This document shows, in pieces, positions 17,157 through 24,605 of a stretch of 44,809 nt of DNA. Position numbers and translations under genes: made by a program. This DNA is from a virus. The notes under the pieces were generated by a model that did no database searches, was not told where the DNA came from, and saw only the letters and a list, made by a program, of their open reading frames with translations. Each line of letters opens with the position of its first letter. Position 1 is the stretch's first letter. The stretch is from positions 1 to 44,809 of the IMG/VR virus record IMGVR_UViG_3300033148_002644. One strand, 5' to 3'.

Positions 17157-17342
17157 TCAGATCATTATTAGCGCTTTAATCTCGTCCAGCGATTCTTTAA
17201 TGTGATAGCACGAACCGTTGGGGCAGACCAAAGATAACCTACCATGTGGGTCTGTAGCAACTGCCTCAATATGATCTGTGTTAACAAGTATTGGATCAAA
17301 CTTTTCTGTTTTGCCGTTGTGTGCGTGGACTGCTATAAACAT
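17157..17342 (-). CDS. Small FlbD-like protein (61 aa)
   Basis: 61 residues. I chose the ATG at 17342 because AAGGAG lies eight bases upstream; the longer reading in the same frame runs back into the Sak4-like gene and lacks a ribosome site. The sequence MFIAVHAHNGKTEKFDPILVNTDHIEAV...LVCPNGSCYHIKESLDEIKALI follows the pattern of the FlbD-type mini-domain (hydrophobic strand, NG, VN-x-x-x-I, then GxxxxVxES). Such small domains occur in phages with no set function. Confidence 0.65.
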   Translation of the reverse strand: MFIAVHAHNGKTEKFDPILVNTDHIEAVATDPHGRLSLVCPNGSCYHIKESLDEIKALIMI

Positions 17343-17397
17343 AGGTTGGGCTCCTTCTTTGGTTAGTAATAGATTAGTTAATTCTTTGGGCGCACTC

Positions 17398-18204
17398 TTA
17401 CTTCCCCCCTTTAGCAAGTTTGAAGAAAGTAGCAAGGCCCGATTCGATTGGAAGTTCAGCTGGAAGTTTTCCTGGGGCAAGTGAGTTTTTAAGTTCAATC
17501 ATACCGTCGGGAACAGTTAGAATGACATGCTTGGCAGCCGCACCAATCCCTTTAGTCTTCGTCTCAAGTACTGTGTTAAAGTATCGAGGGATTTGAGGAC
17601 TTAAGGCTTTGCCAATGGAGCTAGGGTAGCCTTTGGTAATACCCCCGGCTGCGTCGATAAAGGTAATGTGGGAAGTTACAATCACATTGCACTTGATTGC
17701 TGAAGAGTATAGAAGCCCGAGAACATTCTCGATAAGGCGTTGGGACTCACCATAGATTTGTCTTCCATCTTTGTATCCGTTGATGATCTCAACATAGCGG
17801 AAAGCTGCCTTACACATGAAGGTGAGAGAATCAATTACCACAATGGTGTTTTCATCCCACTCTGTTATCTTACCGAGATCTTCGGAATCGGTCTTCCACT
17901 CAGTGAAAAGTTTCAGGGCTGAAGAGAAAGCTTTTGGCGGGCCATCTGGAATAAGTTTAGCCCCAGCAGACTTGAGTTTGTCGGTAAGGGTTATGTAGGT
18001 AATCCGAGAAAGAAGTTCGTCAGCGTTGGGTTTCTCGCGCAGGATGTTAACGAGGATATCTAGTCCATTGTCGAAGTCGAGTATGATAAGGTTGTACCCG
18101 GCTTCGACAAGAGATGTAAGTGCGCCGGACTTGCCGGAACCTGAGTCACCTATGAGAAGCATTTTTACTGTAGACTGGGATTGGTGGGTTGATAGAGAGG
18201 GCAT
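17398..18204 (-). CDS. Sak4-like RecA-fold recombination ATPase
   Basis: 268 residues. GDSGSGKS at 19-26 is Walker A, IILDFDNGLDIL near 40 resembles the acidic first strand pair of the family, ENTIVVIDSLTFM at 118-130 is Walker B, and NVIVTSHI near 170 is the sensor strand. Length and motifs match phage AAA_24/Sak4 proteins, RecA-like single-strand annealing or strand-exchange helpers. A putative ssDNA-binding protein and a RecB/Cas4-like nuclease lie on either side, consistent with a recombination and end-repair module. AGGAG lies seven bases before the ATG. Confidence 0.85.
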   Translation of the reverse strand: MPSLSTHQSQSTVKMLLIGDSGSGKSGALTSLVEAGYNLIILDFDNGLDILVNILREKPNADELLSRITYITLTDKLKSAGAKLIPDGPPKAFSSALKLFTEWKTDSEDLGKITEWDENTIVVIDSLTFMCKAAFRYVEIINGYKDGRQIYGESQRLIENVLGLLYSSAIKCNVIVTSHITFIDAAGGITKGYPSSIGKALSPQIPRYFNTVLETKTKGIGAAAKHVILTVPDGMIELKNSLAPGKLPAELPIESGLATFFKLAKGGK

Positions 18205-18206
18205 GT

Positions 18207-18425
18207 CTATGCTCCTAATGGCTTCAATTGGTTAAAGGGAAGGACTGAATGTCCTGGGCTGTTGTCAGTGAGTAGTATCCGTTTACACTGACGAACACAG
18301 GTGGTGCAAATATTTTTATCATCTGGCCCCGAAACTAAGTACACGGGATAGGCCCCGTTGGCTTTACGCCTATATTTTATGAGACACATATCACACATGA
18401 TTACATTTTCAAATACTTTAGTCAT
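18207..18425 (-). CDS. Small zinc-finger-like protein
   Basis: 72 residues with GGGAG five bases before the ATG. C11-x2-C14 and C40-x2-C43 (CDMC and CTTC) form a likely four-cysteine zinc site, with a third CK nearby. It lies between the nuclease and the Sak4-like ATPase with two-base gaps, in the same operon. Function unknown; a DNA- or protein-binding helper is plausible. Confidence 0.75.
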   Translation of the reverse strand: MTKVFENVIMCDMCLIKYRRKANGAYPVYLVSGPDDKNICTTCVRQCKRILLTDNSPGHSVLPFNQLKPLGA

Positions 18426-18427
18426 GG

Positions 18428-19408
18428 CTACTCCCTTGGTACTAGAGGATCCCAGACACGTCGAATAAAATCCCCCTCAAGAAAGACATGGCGGACGGAA
18501 GGGGACTTAGCGCATATAGATCTAAAGGTACAACCTCCGTACATACCACAGGCCCCGGTGGTATCATTAGCGGGCCAGTGGCAAGCTGCGGCATAGCTTT
18601 CGGCAACATTAATCCAGTGGCCTAAATCAGCATACCACTCTTCATTTTGCTCGGGTGTTCGGGAAGCAAAGCCTCGGGCATAGCGATTGAAGGTAACTGC
18701 AATTTGTGCCCCGTCAATGATGACTCCAGCAAGGGGAGAACCTAGGACAATTTCTCCGGCAAGAGAATATAAACTCATTTGATTATCCGGGGTGAAGTTG
18801 TCGAAGAACCTAGAGTTAAGTTGGGAACCTGTAGTCTTATAGTCCACTACGTAATTCTGGCTCGCGAACTCGGCGAGTCTGTCGAAGTGTCCGCAAAGAA
18901 GATAAGGTTTGCCCTCAGGGGAGTTGTACTCAGTCTCGAAGCGGAAGGAGAGTTCGACCATAGGTCTGCCGTCGGATGCAACAAGGGTCACTGCTGGATC
19001 ATCCTCACCGAATTCTTCAAGGTACCATACGACAGCGCGAACGAGGGTGAAGCGGTTACGCTTGGTGTCGCCGGATTCCCAGGGGGAGAAGGTTCCATCT
19101 TCGTTGTGAGTGACGGTAGTAGTTAAAAGAAAGGTTACAACTTTACATAGGGCTTCGTCGTGAGACAAACCTTGGGCTTTGTATTTGTGGTAGTGCTCCA
19201 GCCCTTGGTGATACCAGATACCGAAAGAGAGTGGTATCGCGGTGCCTTTGGAATTCCACCCCTCGATGAGGGAGAGGTAATATTTCCTCGGGCAGGTCTT
19301 GAGTAAGCCGAGAGATGTAGCATCCCATGCTATCTGTAAGCCGGGGAAGTCACGAGAGAAGGAAGTATTTTTCTCCGTGAGCGCAAGTAACTGTTCTGGT
19401 GTAGGCAT
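18428..19408 (-). CDS. Cas4/RecB-like PD-(D/E)XK exonuclease with Fe-S cysteines
   Basis: 326 residues. SLGLLKTCPRKYYL holds C39; LLCGHFDRL gives D175; YVVDYKTTG gives the D189-x-K191 catalytic pair; DNQMSLYSL (from about 208) is the Q-x3-Y motif IV. Near the C-terminus C287, C293 and C299 complete a four-cysteine iron-sulphur set as in Cas4 and AddB-type nucleases. It probably resects DNA ends for the neighbouring annealing ATPase. There is no CRISPR array or other cas gene in the window, so this is a phage recombination nuclease, not part of a CRISPR system. Confidence 0.9.
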   Translation of the reverse strand: MPTPEQLLALTEKNTSFSRDFPGLQIAWDATSLGLLKTCPRKYYLSLIEGWNSKGTAIPLSFGIWYHQGLEHYHKYKAQGLSHDEALCKVVTFLLTTTVTHNEDGTFSPWESGDTKRNRFTLVRAVVWYLEEFGEDDPAVTLVASDGRPMVELSFRFETEYNSPEGKPYLLCGHFDRLAEFASQNYVVDYKTTGSQLNSRFFDNFTPDNQMSLYSLAGEIVLGSPLAGVIIDGAQIAVTFNRYARGFASRTPEQNEEWYADLGHWINVAESYAAACHWPANDTTGACGMYGGCTFRSICAKSPSVRHVFLEGDFIRRVWDPLVPRE

Positions 19409-19426
19409 GTCGTGGGGCCTCAGTAA

Positions 19427-19699
19427 TTAAATTTCTAGATCAAGTTGGTCGAGTGCTATCTTTTCCTTGGGTGCAGGGGGCTTCTTGCCTTTGGATCTAG
19501 CTTTTGTTGCTCCGGCAGCTTCATCGGCTGACCACTGGTGGCGTTGGGCGCGAAGGTGGGCTACGATCTTGTCAATATCTTGAGAGGATAACTCAAGTGG
19601 ATCACGGGAGAATAGTTCATCAAGTGATTCCGGTGAGGCCTGGACAAGGGGGGACTGGAGAAGCGCGTTGGCTTCGGGGCTGAGATTCTGATCGGGCAT
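19427..19699 (-). CDS. Hypothetical protein with acidic-hydrophobic C-terminal tail
   Basis: 90 residues with AAGGAG nine bases before the ATG. The N-terminal half is helical and acidic (ESLDELFSRDPLELSSQDIDKIVAHLRAQRHQW), followed by a lysine/proline-rich linker KARSKGKKPPAPKEK and a terminal ALDQLDLEI. The layout of a folded part, a flexible basic linker and a short acidic-hydrophobic end is like a docking tail. Similar ends occur on three other early proteins here. Family not recognised. Confidence 0.75.
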   Translation of the reverse strand: MPDQNLSPEANALLQSPLVQASPESLDELFSRDPLELSSQDIDKIVAHLRAQRHQWSADEAAGATKARSKGKKPPAPKEKIALDQLDLEI

Positions 19700-19713
19700 G
19701 GGCTAATGCTCCT

Positions 19714-19914
19714 TTATAAGTTAAGGTCGATGTCAGTTGTTATTTCTGCTTCTGCTTGCGATGCCTGCTCTTCTAACGCACGACAGTGCTTACGTACAAG
19801 TTTTCTGATCGCGGCGTTGTAGCCAACACTGGGATAGAATTGTTCGAGGACTTTTGTGTCACCACGGTGGAGACGAATGGTTACTTTTTCTAAATCTTCA
19901 TTAGGCCGGGGCAT
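19714..19914 (-). CDS. Ribbon-helix-helix-like DNA-binding protein with DIDLNL tail
   Basis: 66 residues with AAGGA eight bases before the ATG. EKVTIRLHRGD is a good ribbon strand, TKVLEQFYP the first helix and GYNAAIRKLVRKHCRALEEQ the second, the order of Arc/MetJ-type ribbon-helix-helix repressors. It ends in TTDIDLNL, the acidic-hydrophobic tail shared with other early proteins. It could regulate early promoters such as the one at 21009-21037. Operator unknown. Confidence 0.65.
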   Translation of the reverse strand: MPRPNEDLEKVTIRLHRGDTKVLEQFYPSVGYNAAIRKLVRKHCRALEEQASQAEAEITTDIDLNL

Positions 19915-20155
19915 TAGTCGTGTCCTTATTCGTTGTTTCAGGTTTCTTTTTCATAATCCAAAGCGAGCCTTCAGCATTAGTCGGGCTGGTGCGAAAGGAA
20001 AGGGAGTCAAAAACATCGACTCCTTGTTTCTTGGCCTTTGCTCGCACCTGATAAAGTCGGCGCTTGAGATCGGCAGGAGAGTTAGTGCTGATCTCAAGGC
20101 CTACTGGTTGGGCAAGTGCGGAATAAAGGATCTGTTCTAGTTCCGTGTCGGTCAT
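19901..20155 (-). CDS. Hypothetical protein (84 aa)
   Basis: 84 residues. I chose the ATG that overlaps the upstream stop (ATGA), because it couples to the well-supported 56-residue gene before it; the alternative GTG at 20197 would overlap that gene by 46 bases. MTDTELEQILYSALAQPVGLEISTN then DLKRRLYQVRAKAKKQGVDVFDSLSF and GSLWIMKK resemble a two-helix, two-strand small fold with basic residues, like phage proteins that modify a single recurrent substrate, but no family is recognised. Its end overlaps the next gene by 14 bases. Confidence 0.65.
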   Translation of the reverse strand: MTDTELEQILYSALAQPVGLEISTNSPADLKRRLYQVRAKAKKQGVDVFDSLSFRTSPTNAEGSLWIMKKKPETTNKDTTNAPA

Positions 20156-20322
20156 ACAGGAAGACCAGCTGTGACCCAGCCTCGACCGTTGATCCACTCT
20201 TGGCGGACTGGTAAGGTATTAGGGCCGATAAGTACCTGGATAACGCGGGAGAGAGGACGAACGCCAGCGCAGGTGACATCGCAGTCTCCGTTTGGTAAGT
20301 GCTGAATATTGAAATCGTTCAT
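20152..20322 (-). CDS. Short hypothetical protein (56 aa)
   Basis: 56 residues, beginning MNDFNIQHLPNGDCDVTCAG and ending with GRGWVTAGLPV. AGGAG lies seven bases before the ATG and the stop overlaps the next start (ATGA). The composition, with a central PLSRVIQVLIGPNTLPVRQEWI, is protein-like. Easily missed because of its length, but it fills the gap between two genes exactly. Function unknown. Confidence 0.75.
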   Translation of the reverse strand: MNDFNIQHLPNGDCDVTCAGVRPLSRVIQVLIGPNTLPVRQEWINGRGWVTAGLPV

Positions 20323-20410
20323 AATCTTTCTCCTAAATTAGTGAAGGGACTCGCACCCCTCGTTAGTTTTCAGTTTTTAATGCGGCCCGAAACCTAAGAG
20401 GCCTCGGGAC

Positions 20411-20959
20411 TTAGATGTCCAGTTCTAGTGTGTCTTCGCCAGCTGCTTTGCGGGCTTCGACAATGGTTTCCGCAGCAACACGGATTTGTGGGTGCTTCTC
20501 GATAACTTCAGCGACAATTTTGTTGAAGTTAGCTTTATCCACATCCTTGAACTTGATACCCTTCTTGGCCAATGCAGCTTTGACCTTGGTTTCGGCGATG
20601 CGTTTGGTTTCCTTGTCGATAGGATCCATTGCAACACGACTGCCACCACCTCCACGTCGAACTCCGAAGGTGTATCCGGCTACATATTCATCCAGGGCTG
20701 TCTGTAATGCGCCGGGATCAATTTCAGTTCCTGCGGTTTCTGCAGCTTCTTTGACTTTCTTAACCGCAGATGCAAAGTTGTTTCGGATGTTCTCAAAATA
20801 GGTCTGATTGAGAACGCCAGCTTCGACAGAACTTAGGACGTGACCTTCGCCGAATGGTGCCGGGACGGATAGAACGATGCCTGCGATGGTAATGTCGTGA
20901 GCAGCAGATGGTGTTGCTTCTGCTGGTGTAGTGTCTTCAGTGGGTTTGGATTTAGCCAT
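20411..20959 (-). CDS. Conserved early protein with LELDI tail, promoter-proximal
   Basis: 182 residues from the ATG with GAGGA seven bases upstream; an upstream ATG at 21004 overlaps the -10 region and has no ribosome site. After a Thr/Pro/Ala-rich start comes HDITIAGIVLSVPAPFGEGHVLSSVEAGVLNQ, ENIRNNFASAVKKVKEAA, a glycine-rich GVRRGGGGSR, then lysine-rich helices and a final GEDTLELDI. It recalls a hypothetical family found early in many phage genomes. A strong promoter lies immediately upstream. Its C-terminal half resembles the protein at 26750-27301 (DPIDKETKRI... versus SPIAKAQRDI...; AAETIVEA versus QAERIVNT), so the two may be paralogues. Confidence 0.8.
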   Translation of the reverse strand: MAKSKPTEDTTPAEATPSAAHDITIAGIVLSVPAPFGEGHVLSSVEAGVLNQTYFENIRNNFASAVKKVKEAAETAGTEIDPGALQTALDEYVAGYTFGVRRGGGGSRVAMDPIDKETKRIAETKVKAALAKKGIKFKDVDKANFNKIVAEVIEKHPQIRVAAETIVEARKAAGEDTLELDI

Positions 20960-21008
20960 TAGATTGTTCCTCGTTATGTTGTGTGGGTGTTCGTTTGATT
21001 GCATGGGA

Positions 21009-21037
21009 ATTATGTATCATGGTGGTGGATGTGTCAA
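21009..21037 (-). promoter_or_regulatory. Strong sigma70-type promoter for the 182-aa early gene
   Basis: Read on the - strand: TTGACA (21037-21032, 6/6), a 17-base spacer, then CATAAT (21014-21009, 5/6). Transcription would start near 21002, some 43 bases before the ATG. The -35 lies inside one arm of an 11-bp inverted repeat. Confidence 0.8.
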
Positions 21038-21080
21038 GCCCCTGATAGAAATTAATTTGGAGAAAGTTGGGGGCTTGACA
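21032..21080. repeat. 11-bp inverted repeat carrying a -35 hexamer in each arm
   Basis: TGTCAAGCCCC at 21032-21042 and GGGGCTTGACA at 21070-21080 are perfect complements. Each arm holds TTGACA, facing outward in opposite directions. The left arm drives the strong - strand promoter; the right arm would face the + strand, where the -10 (CATACC at 17 bases) is poor. Likely an operator or the remains of a divergent promoter pair. Confidence 0.7.
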
Positions 21081-21113
21081 TTTCGGTAGGAAAGCGCCAT
21101 ACCCCAGTAGTTT

Positions 21114-21410
21114 CTATCTATTCCTCCATTGCGTTTTCAACTTTTTCTCGACAAGGTCTTCCAGTACTTCATAAAGAATGTCAGCTGGTGACTTAATATC
21201 AGGCGCATTAAGGTCGATCTTGAGTTTGAGATCAAGTTCTTCGGTACATTTGATACAATGGTCAATGCTGACGCGGGTACCAGTCTGGAAGGCGCGTCTT
21301 CCAGGCCAATTAAGGATGAGAGCGCGCCAACCTTCTGGTAAAGAATAGGTCTGCCGTTCTTGCGTAAGGGAAGCTTTGGTACCACATCTATCACAGGTGA
21401 AATGTTTCAT
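21114..21410 (-). CDS. Small zinc-ribbon protein
   Basis: 98 residues with AGGAA seven bases before the ATG. C5-x2-C8 (CDRCG) and C52-x2-C55 (CIKC) make a likely zinc ribbon enclosing a beta segment LPEGWRALILNWPG. The C-terminal part is an acidic-hydrophobic stretch (LDLKLKIDLNAPDI) and a helix ILYEVLEDLVEKKL. It follows the ligase gene and precedes the 21009-21037 promoter. Function unknown. Confidence 0.72.
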   Translation of the reverse strand: MKHFTCDRCGTKASLTQERQTYSLPEGWRALILNWPGRRAFQTGTRVSIDHCIKCTEELDLKLKIDLNAPDIKSPADILYEVLEDLVEKKLKTQWRNR

Positions 21411-21443
21411 ATTCTAGTTCCTCTAGGTTGAGTTTAACTGCTG

Positions 21444-22310
21444 TTACAAATCCCGCTTGTCTCGAAAGCCGAGAAAGACAGGAAAGCGAGGGGCGACTTT
21501 CACCCCAATCTTGAATGATTTATATTTTACCACTCTTCCAAGTAGATCAGGCTGGTTCCAGAGAATAGTACGTTCTACCTCGGTGAATCCTGTTCCAATT
21601 TTAAACCTAATGTGAGTTTTGGTATCTTCAACGACTAAGGAACCAAGTAGCCCGGTGGAAATCTTCCCTTCATTATGGGTTGAGCGCTCAGTGTAGCCCA
21701 AGGCGTTTGTCTTAGCTTCATTTGCGTTATGGAGAAGTTCCTCCTTATCTACAATGATTGCCTCCCCATCTGAAAAGCGTTTTAGCTTGAGTAGGGTTTC
21801 TTCGCGAAGAGTAGATCGGCCAAACTTATAGGGGCCAGAAGGAGATCGAGTCATAACACCCTCGTACCCTATCTTGATACAGTCTTTTTCATAGACTAGA
21901 AGCTCAAAGCTACTCTGGATAAGTGTATGCCGGAGAACTTTAACATAGCGTGAGGTAAAGACTGGAAGTTTACATAAGCGAACCTCGAATGGTTGTTCCG
22001 GGACTACAAAGGTGTCGAAGATGTAGTAGGTAAATTCGGGACAGCCGTTATGGGACATGACTGCAGATGTTGTTTTACGAAAACAATCAGAAGCAATTGG
22101 TGATCCTACAATTAGTTCCCCATCTAGCTCAGGCAGCTTTAAGTTCTGAAGCGTTGTCTGGATATACCTATTTGGAATTGGTTTAAGACTGCGACTAAGC
22201 GCGTCTTTGCCTACGATAAGACAGCGTATCCCGTCTATTTTTGGACTGGCTATTAAAGGGTAGGTAAGTGTAGTAACGTCTTTGATTGTTGCGGCTAATA
22301 ATGGTCGCAT
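21444..22310 (-). CDS. ATP-dependent DNA ligase
   Basis: 288 residues from the ATG with GGAG eight bases upstream; the longer reading adds 11 residues without a ribosome site. Motif I is SPKIDGIRC with nucleophile K24; ELDGELIVG is motif III; KIGYEGVMTRSP is motif IV; LLKLKRF is motif V. A C-terminal OB-fold follows (GLLGSLVVED...FKIGTGFT), giving the compact two-domain form usual in phages. It seals nicks during replication and recombination, next to a UvrD-type helicase. Confidence 0.93.
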   Translation of the reverse strand: MRPLLAATIKDVTTLTYPLIASPKIDGIRCLIVGKDALSRSLKPIPNRYIQTTLQNLKLPELDGELIVGSPIASDCFRKTTSAVMSHNGCPEFTYYIFDTFVVPEQPFEVRLCKLPVFTSRYVKVLRHTLIQSSFELLVYEKDCIKIGYEGVMTRSPSGPYKFGRSTLREETLLKLKRFSDGEAIIVDKEELLHNANEAKTNALGYTERSTHNEGKISTGLLGSLVVEDTKTHIRFKIGTGFTEVERTILWNQPDLLGRVVKYKSFKIGVKVAPRFPVFLGFRDKRDL

Positions 22311-22449
22311 GGTGTAGACTCCTAAATGTTCGGGTTTGTGCAATACGAGCGGCTACGCAAAGACGTAGGGTAAGTTCCTTATCCCCCGGCACAAAGTAAG
22401 GCGAAGGATACGCGATACAGAGTGCAAGGGCGAGAGAGTGAAGAGTCAT
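22195..22449 (-). CDS. Doubtful ORF upstream of and overlapping the ligase
   Basis: 84 codons beginning MTLHSLALALCIAYPSPYFVPGD. No Shine-Dalgarno sequence is seen; a GGTGCT trinucleotide-like repeat lies upstream. The last 38 or so codons overlap the ligase in another frame. The first 45 codons fill a gap that otherwise holds nothing (22311-22465). The beginning looks somewhat protein-like, but the end is basic and resembles a shadow frame. Confidence 0.25.
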   Translation of the reverse strand: MTLHSLALALCIAYPSPYFVPGDKELTLRLCVAARIAQTRTFRSLHHATIISRNNQRRYYTYLPFNSQSKNRRDTLSYRRQRRA

Positions 22450-22465
22450 GGTGCTGGTGCTGGTG

Positions 22466-22624
22466 CTATTTACGCCAAGGTTTTATACGATCATAGGCAT
22501 TTTTCCACCAGTTTCTGTCCTCTTTCCACATTTCTACCGTAATCCTTAAGAAATGAACTTCAATCAGACAAAGACTTAATACAAATAATGTATAAAGGGT
22601 AACACTTGCTTGTAAAGTATTCAT
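22466..22624 (-). CDS. Small single-pass membrane protein coupled to the helicase gene
   Basis: 52 residues: SVTLYTLFVLSLCLIEVHFL is one membrane segment, followed by a charged, Trp-rich end (EMWKEDRNWWKNAYDRIKPWRK) that would face the cytoplasm. The ATG overlaps the helicase stop (ATGA) and GGGAG lies about ten bases upstream. The longer reading in this frame overlaps the helicase end and is less likely. Function unknown; it is the second tiny membrane protein attached to a replication gene in this genome. Confidence 0.65.
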   Translation of the reverse strand: MNTLQASVTLYTLFVLSLCLIEVHFLRITVEMWKEDRNWWKNAYDRIKPWRK

Positions 22625-24105
22625 TCTTGCAGATCTCCCATGTTGATGTAGTAAAGGTTTTTTTGTGCTCGGGTTCTTGCAACATACCTGATGTGGTACT
22701 CTTGCTGAAGCTGCCAATCTTGCCGAGCATACTTACTTGGCATACGCCACGGGTCAAGGATGAAAACATTTGGCCATTCAAGACCTTTGGCTTTGTGGAC
22801 GGAGGAAAGGGTGAAGTGGCAAGCTCCGCGGTCGTTGAACAGGCTGGAGATGAGGGCAAGAAGACCGGCGGTGTCTTGGAGGTCGGAAGCAAGGTGGCGT
22901 ATGGATTCAGCTTTGTCTCGGGTAATCCCCTCAGTCTTTGGTCGTCGTTTTGCTTCTTTTGCCTCCCAAGTATCAAGCTTGATTAAAAATTCATCTATAG
23001 GAAGTTTGCCCTTCTCTGTGAGTTTCTTTATAATTGTCTCAAGGTTCTTTTCTATTTCTCGACCTAGGATACGACAGGCAATTCCCTCTTTGATTGCCCG
23101 CCAAGCTAGATCGAACAGCGGGGCATTGTTGCGGCAAAGGACAGAACTGCCTCGGGGGATTATAGATAAGTCCCACTCGTGTAGTGTGGACACAGAACCT
23201 TCGGGGGCATCAGGCCAGGGAAGGATGTCTGGGATGTCTTTCTGGGCTTCTCGGACAACTGATTGGGGACAACGGAACGAGGTGGTAAGGGGTAGTTCCA
23301 CACAAGGGGAGAACTCAGATCTGAGTTCGGCCATGGATTGGGCACTTGCGCCGCGAAAGCCATAGATGGCCTGTGCGGGATCGCCGACTGAAATAAGTCG
23401 CCCACCTTTTGCGAGAGATTTCTTTAGCATCTTATGCTGGATGGGGGAGAGATCCTGTGCTTCGTCAACAAGAAGCAGGTGGTATTTCCCGAAGGGGGCG
23501 CCGAATAGTGTAGGCATATAGAGCTGGTCGTCGAAGTCGATCTCGCCTCGGAATGCGGCGGAAATTGACTCACAAAGGACTTTATGTGCGGAGGTATAGA
23601 TTTCACCCGAGAAGGTAATATCGAAGTACTCGGCAAGATCAAGCCAAGATTCTTCCGTGTCTTCGATTAGGGTTATGTGAGGCTGAACTACACCTTTGTC
23701 AGGGACGAGGCCGGATGCTTTTGCCACTCGAACAAGAGCCATAGTTGCACTGAAAGCGTCTTGGCCTAAGTCTGCGGTGTGAAGTTTGGTCAAGTTGTAG
23801 GTCTTGCTGGTTTTAAGATCAAGCCGCTGGGCTAAGTATCTTGACCAAGTGCGGTGGCCGAGAGCATTGAAGGTCTTGCATGTGGTTCCTGGTGGGAGTC
23901 TCTCGGCGAGTTCCGTTGCGATCTTCTTATTAAATGCGGTGGCGAGGATGGAAGAAGGTGGCTCGGGTACTCGGGAAGCAAGTTCGACGAGGGTGGTAGT
24001 TTTTCCGCTTCCGGCTCGGGCGATAATTTGTGCATGACCGGAGAAGGTATCCTCGGCGTGGGCGAAGATCGCAAGTTGGTTTGGACTCCAAGATGGGCTA
24101 GGCAT
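22621..24105 (-). CDS. UvrD/PcrA-like superfamily 1 helicase
   Basis: 494 residues from the ATG with AGGAG seven bases upstream; earlier in-frame codons lack a ribosome site. AGSGKTTT (31-38) is motif I, LLLVDEAQD motif II, GDPAQAIYGFRGA motif III, TSFRCPQSV motif IV, VHKAKGLEWPNVFIL motif V and RYVARTRAQ motif VI. It is shorter than bacterial UvrD, with reduced accessory domains. It is expected to unwind DNA 3'-5' in replication or recombination and lies in one operon with the ligase. Confidence 0.93.
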   Translation of the reverse strand: MPSPSWSPNQLAIFAHAEDTFSGHAQIIARAGSGKTTTLVELASRVPEPPSSILATAFNKKIATELAERLPPGTTCKTFNALGHRTWSRYLAQRLDLKTSKTYNLTKLHTADLGQDAFSATMALVRVAKASGLVPDKGVVQPHITLIEDTEESWLDLAEYFDITFSGEIYTSAHKVLCESISAAFRGEIDFDDQLYMPTLFGAPFGKYHLLLVDEAQDLSPIQHKMLKKSLAKGGRLISVGDPAQAIYGFRGASAQSMAELRSEFSPCVELPLTTSFRCPQSVVREAQKDIPDILPWPDAPEGSVSTLHEWDLSIIPRGSSVLCRNNAPLFDLAWRAIKEGIACRILGREIEKNLETIIKKLTEKGKLPIDEFLIKLDTWEAKEAKRRPKTEGITRDKAESIRHLASDLQDTAGLLALISSLFNDRGACHFTLSSVHKAKGLEWPNVFILDPWRMPSKYARQDWQLQQEYHIRYVARTRAQKNLYYINMGDLQE

Positions 24106-24397
24106 TATTGTTCTCCTTCGCAGTTGATTCATGTATTGCGGTTCCAATTTTGTGTAGGAAGCAAAGCTCGATATAGCATTCCTTTGGCGCACAAATTGCA
24201 GCGCCATGCAGGTAGTCTAGCGGGTGTTTCCATCCACTGTGGATAAGTCTCCACCAATCACAGATAATTGAGGACGGGATAGCCGGGGAAAGTTCCAGTT
24301 CGCACTTGGGGGATTGTATATCGACTGGAATTGACTTTCGTTTTACCGCATAGTCTACGCTGTCTGTGGTGTCTAGTTCACCCTTTCTTATTTTCAT
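24098..24397 (-). CDS. Hypothetical protein (99 aa)
   Basis: 99 residues with AGGAG about ten bases before the ATG, overlapping the helicase start by eight bases. It is mixed alpha/beta and rich in Cys and Trp (CDWWRLIHSGWKHPLDYLHGAAICAPKECYIELCFLHKIGTAIHE could hold a metal site with four Cys and several His). I do not recognise the family. The conserved-looking Cys/His pattern and operon position make it a real gene in all likelihood. Confidence 0.65.
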   Translation of the reverse strand: MKIRKGELDTTDSVDYAVKRKSIPVDIQSPKCELELSPAIPSSIICDWWRLIHSGWKHPLDYLHGAAICAPKECYIELCFLHKIGTAIHESTAKENNNA

Positions 24398-24605
24398 TTG
24401 CTGTTTTCTCCTTAGCCCGCTTACGCTGGGTTTTTATTGCTTTGGTTAGAATTGAATTAATCATGCCGAGGGTAGTCTTGATCTCTTTTCGGTTCTTTTC
24501 ACTAAGGATCACATCGTCAGTGATAAGTGTGAGTCGAGCGAAGGCTCCAACTTTTGCAAAACGGTGACGATTGAGTTCCTTCGTGCGTTTATCTGCAGGG
24601 GTCAT
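24378..24605 (-). CDS. Small basic helical protein (75 aa)
   Basis: 75 residues from the ATG with a near-perfect GGAGGA eight bases upstream; the 51 codons before it in the same frame have no ribosome site and overlap the neighbour. Sequence is basic and helical: NRHRFAKVGAFARLTLITDDVILSEKNRKEI then lysine-rich KTQRKRAKEKTANENKKG at the end. It may bind nucleic acid. Function unknown. Confidence 0.7.
   Translation of the reverse strand: MTPADKRTKELNRHRFAKVGAFARLTLITDDVILSEKNRKEIKTTLGMINSILTKAIKTQRKRAKEKTANENKKG

Noticed and set aside
18428-19408. Cas4 as part of a phage-borne CRISPR system
   Set aside because: No repeat array, Cas1, Cas2 or effector is in the genome; the nuclease sits in a recombination operon.
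20343-20400. tRNA-like T-arm (AGGGG-TGCGAGT-CCCTT) in an intergenic stretch
   Set aside because: The loop has G at T55 and no matching acceptor, D or anticodon arms can be found at the right distance.
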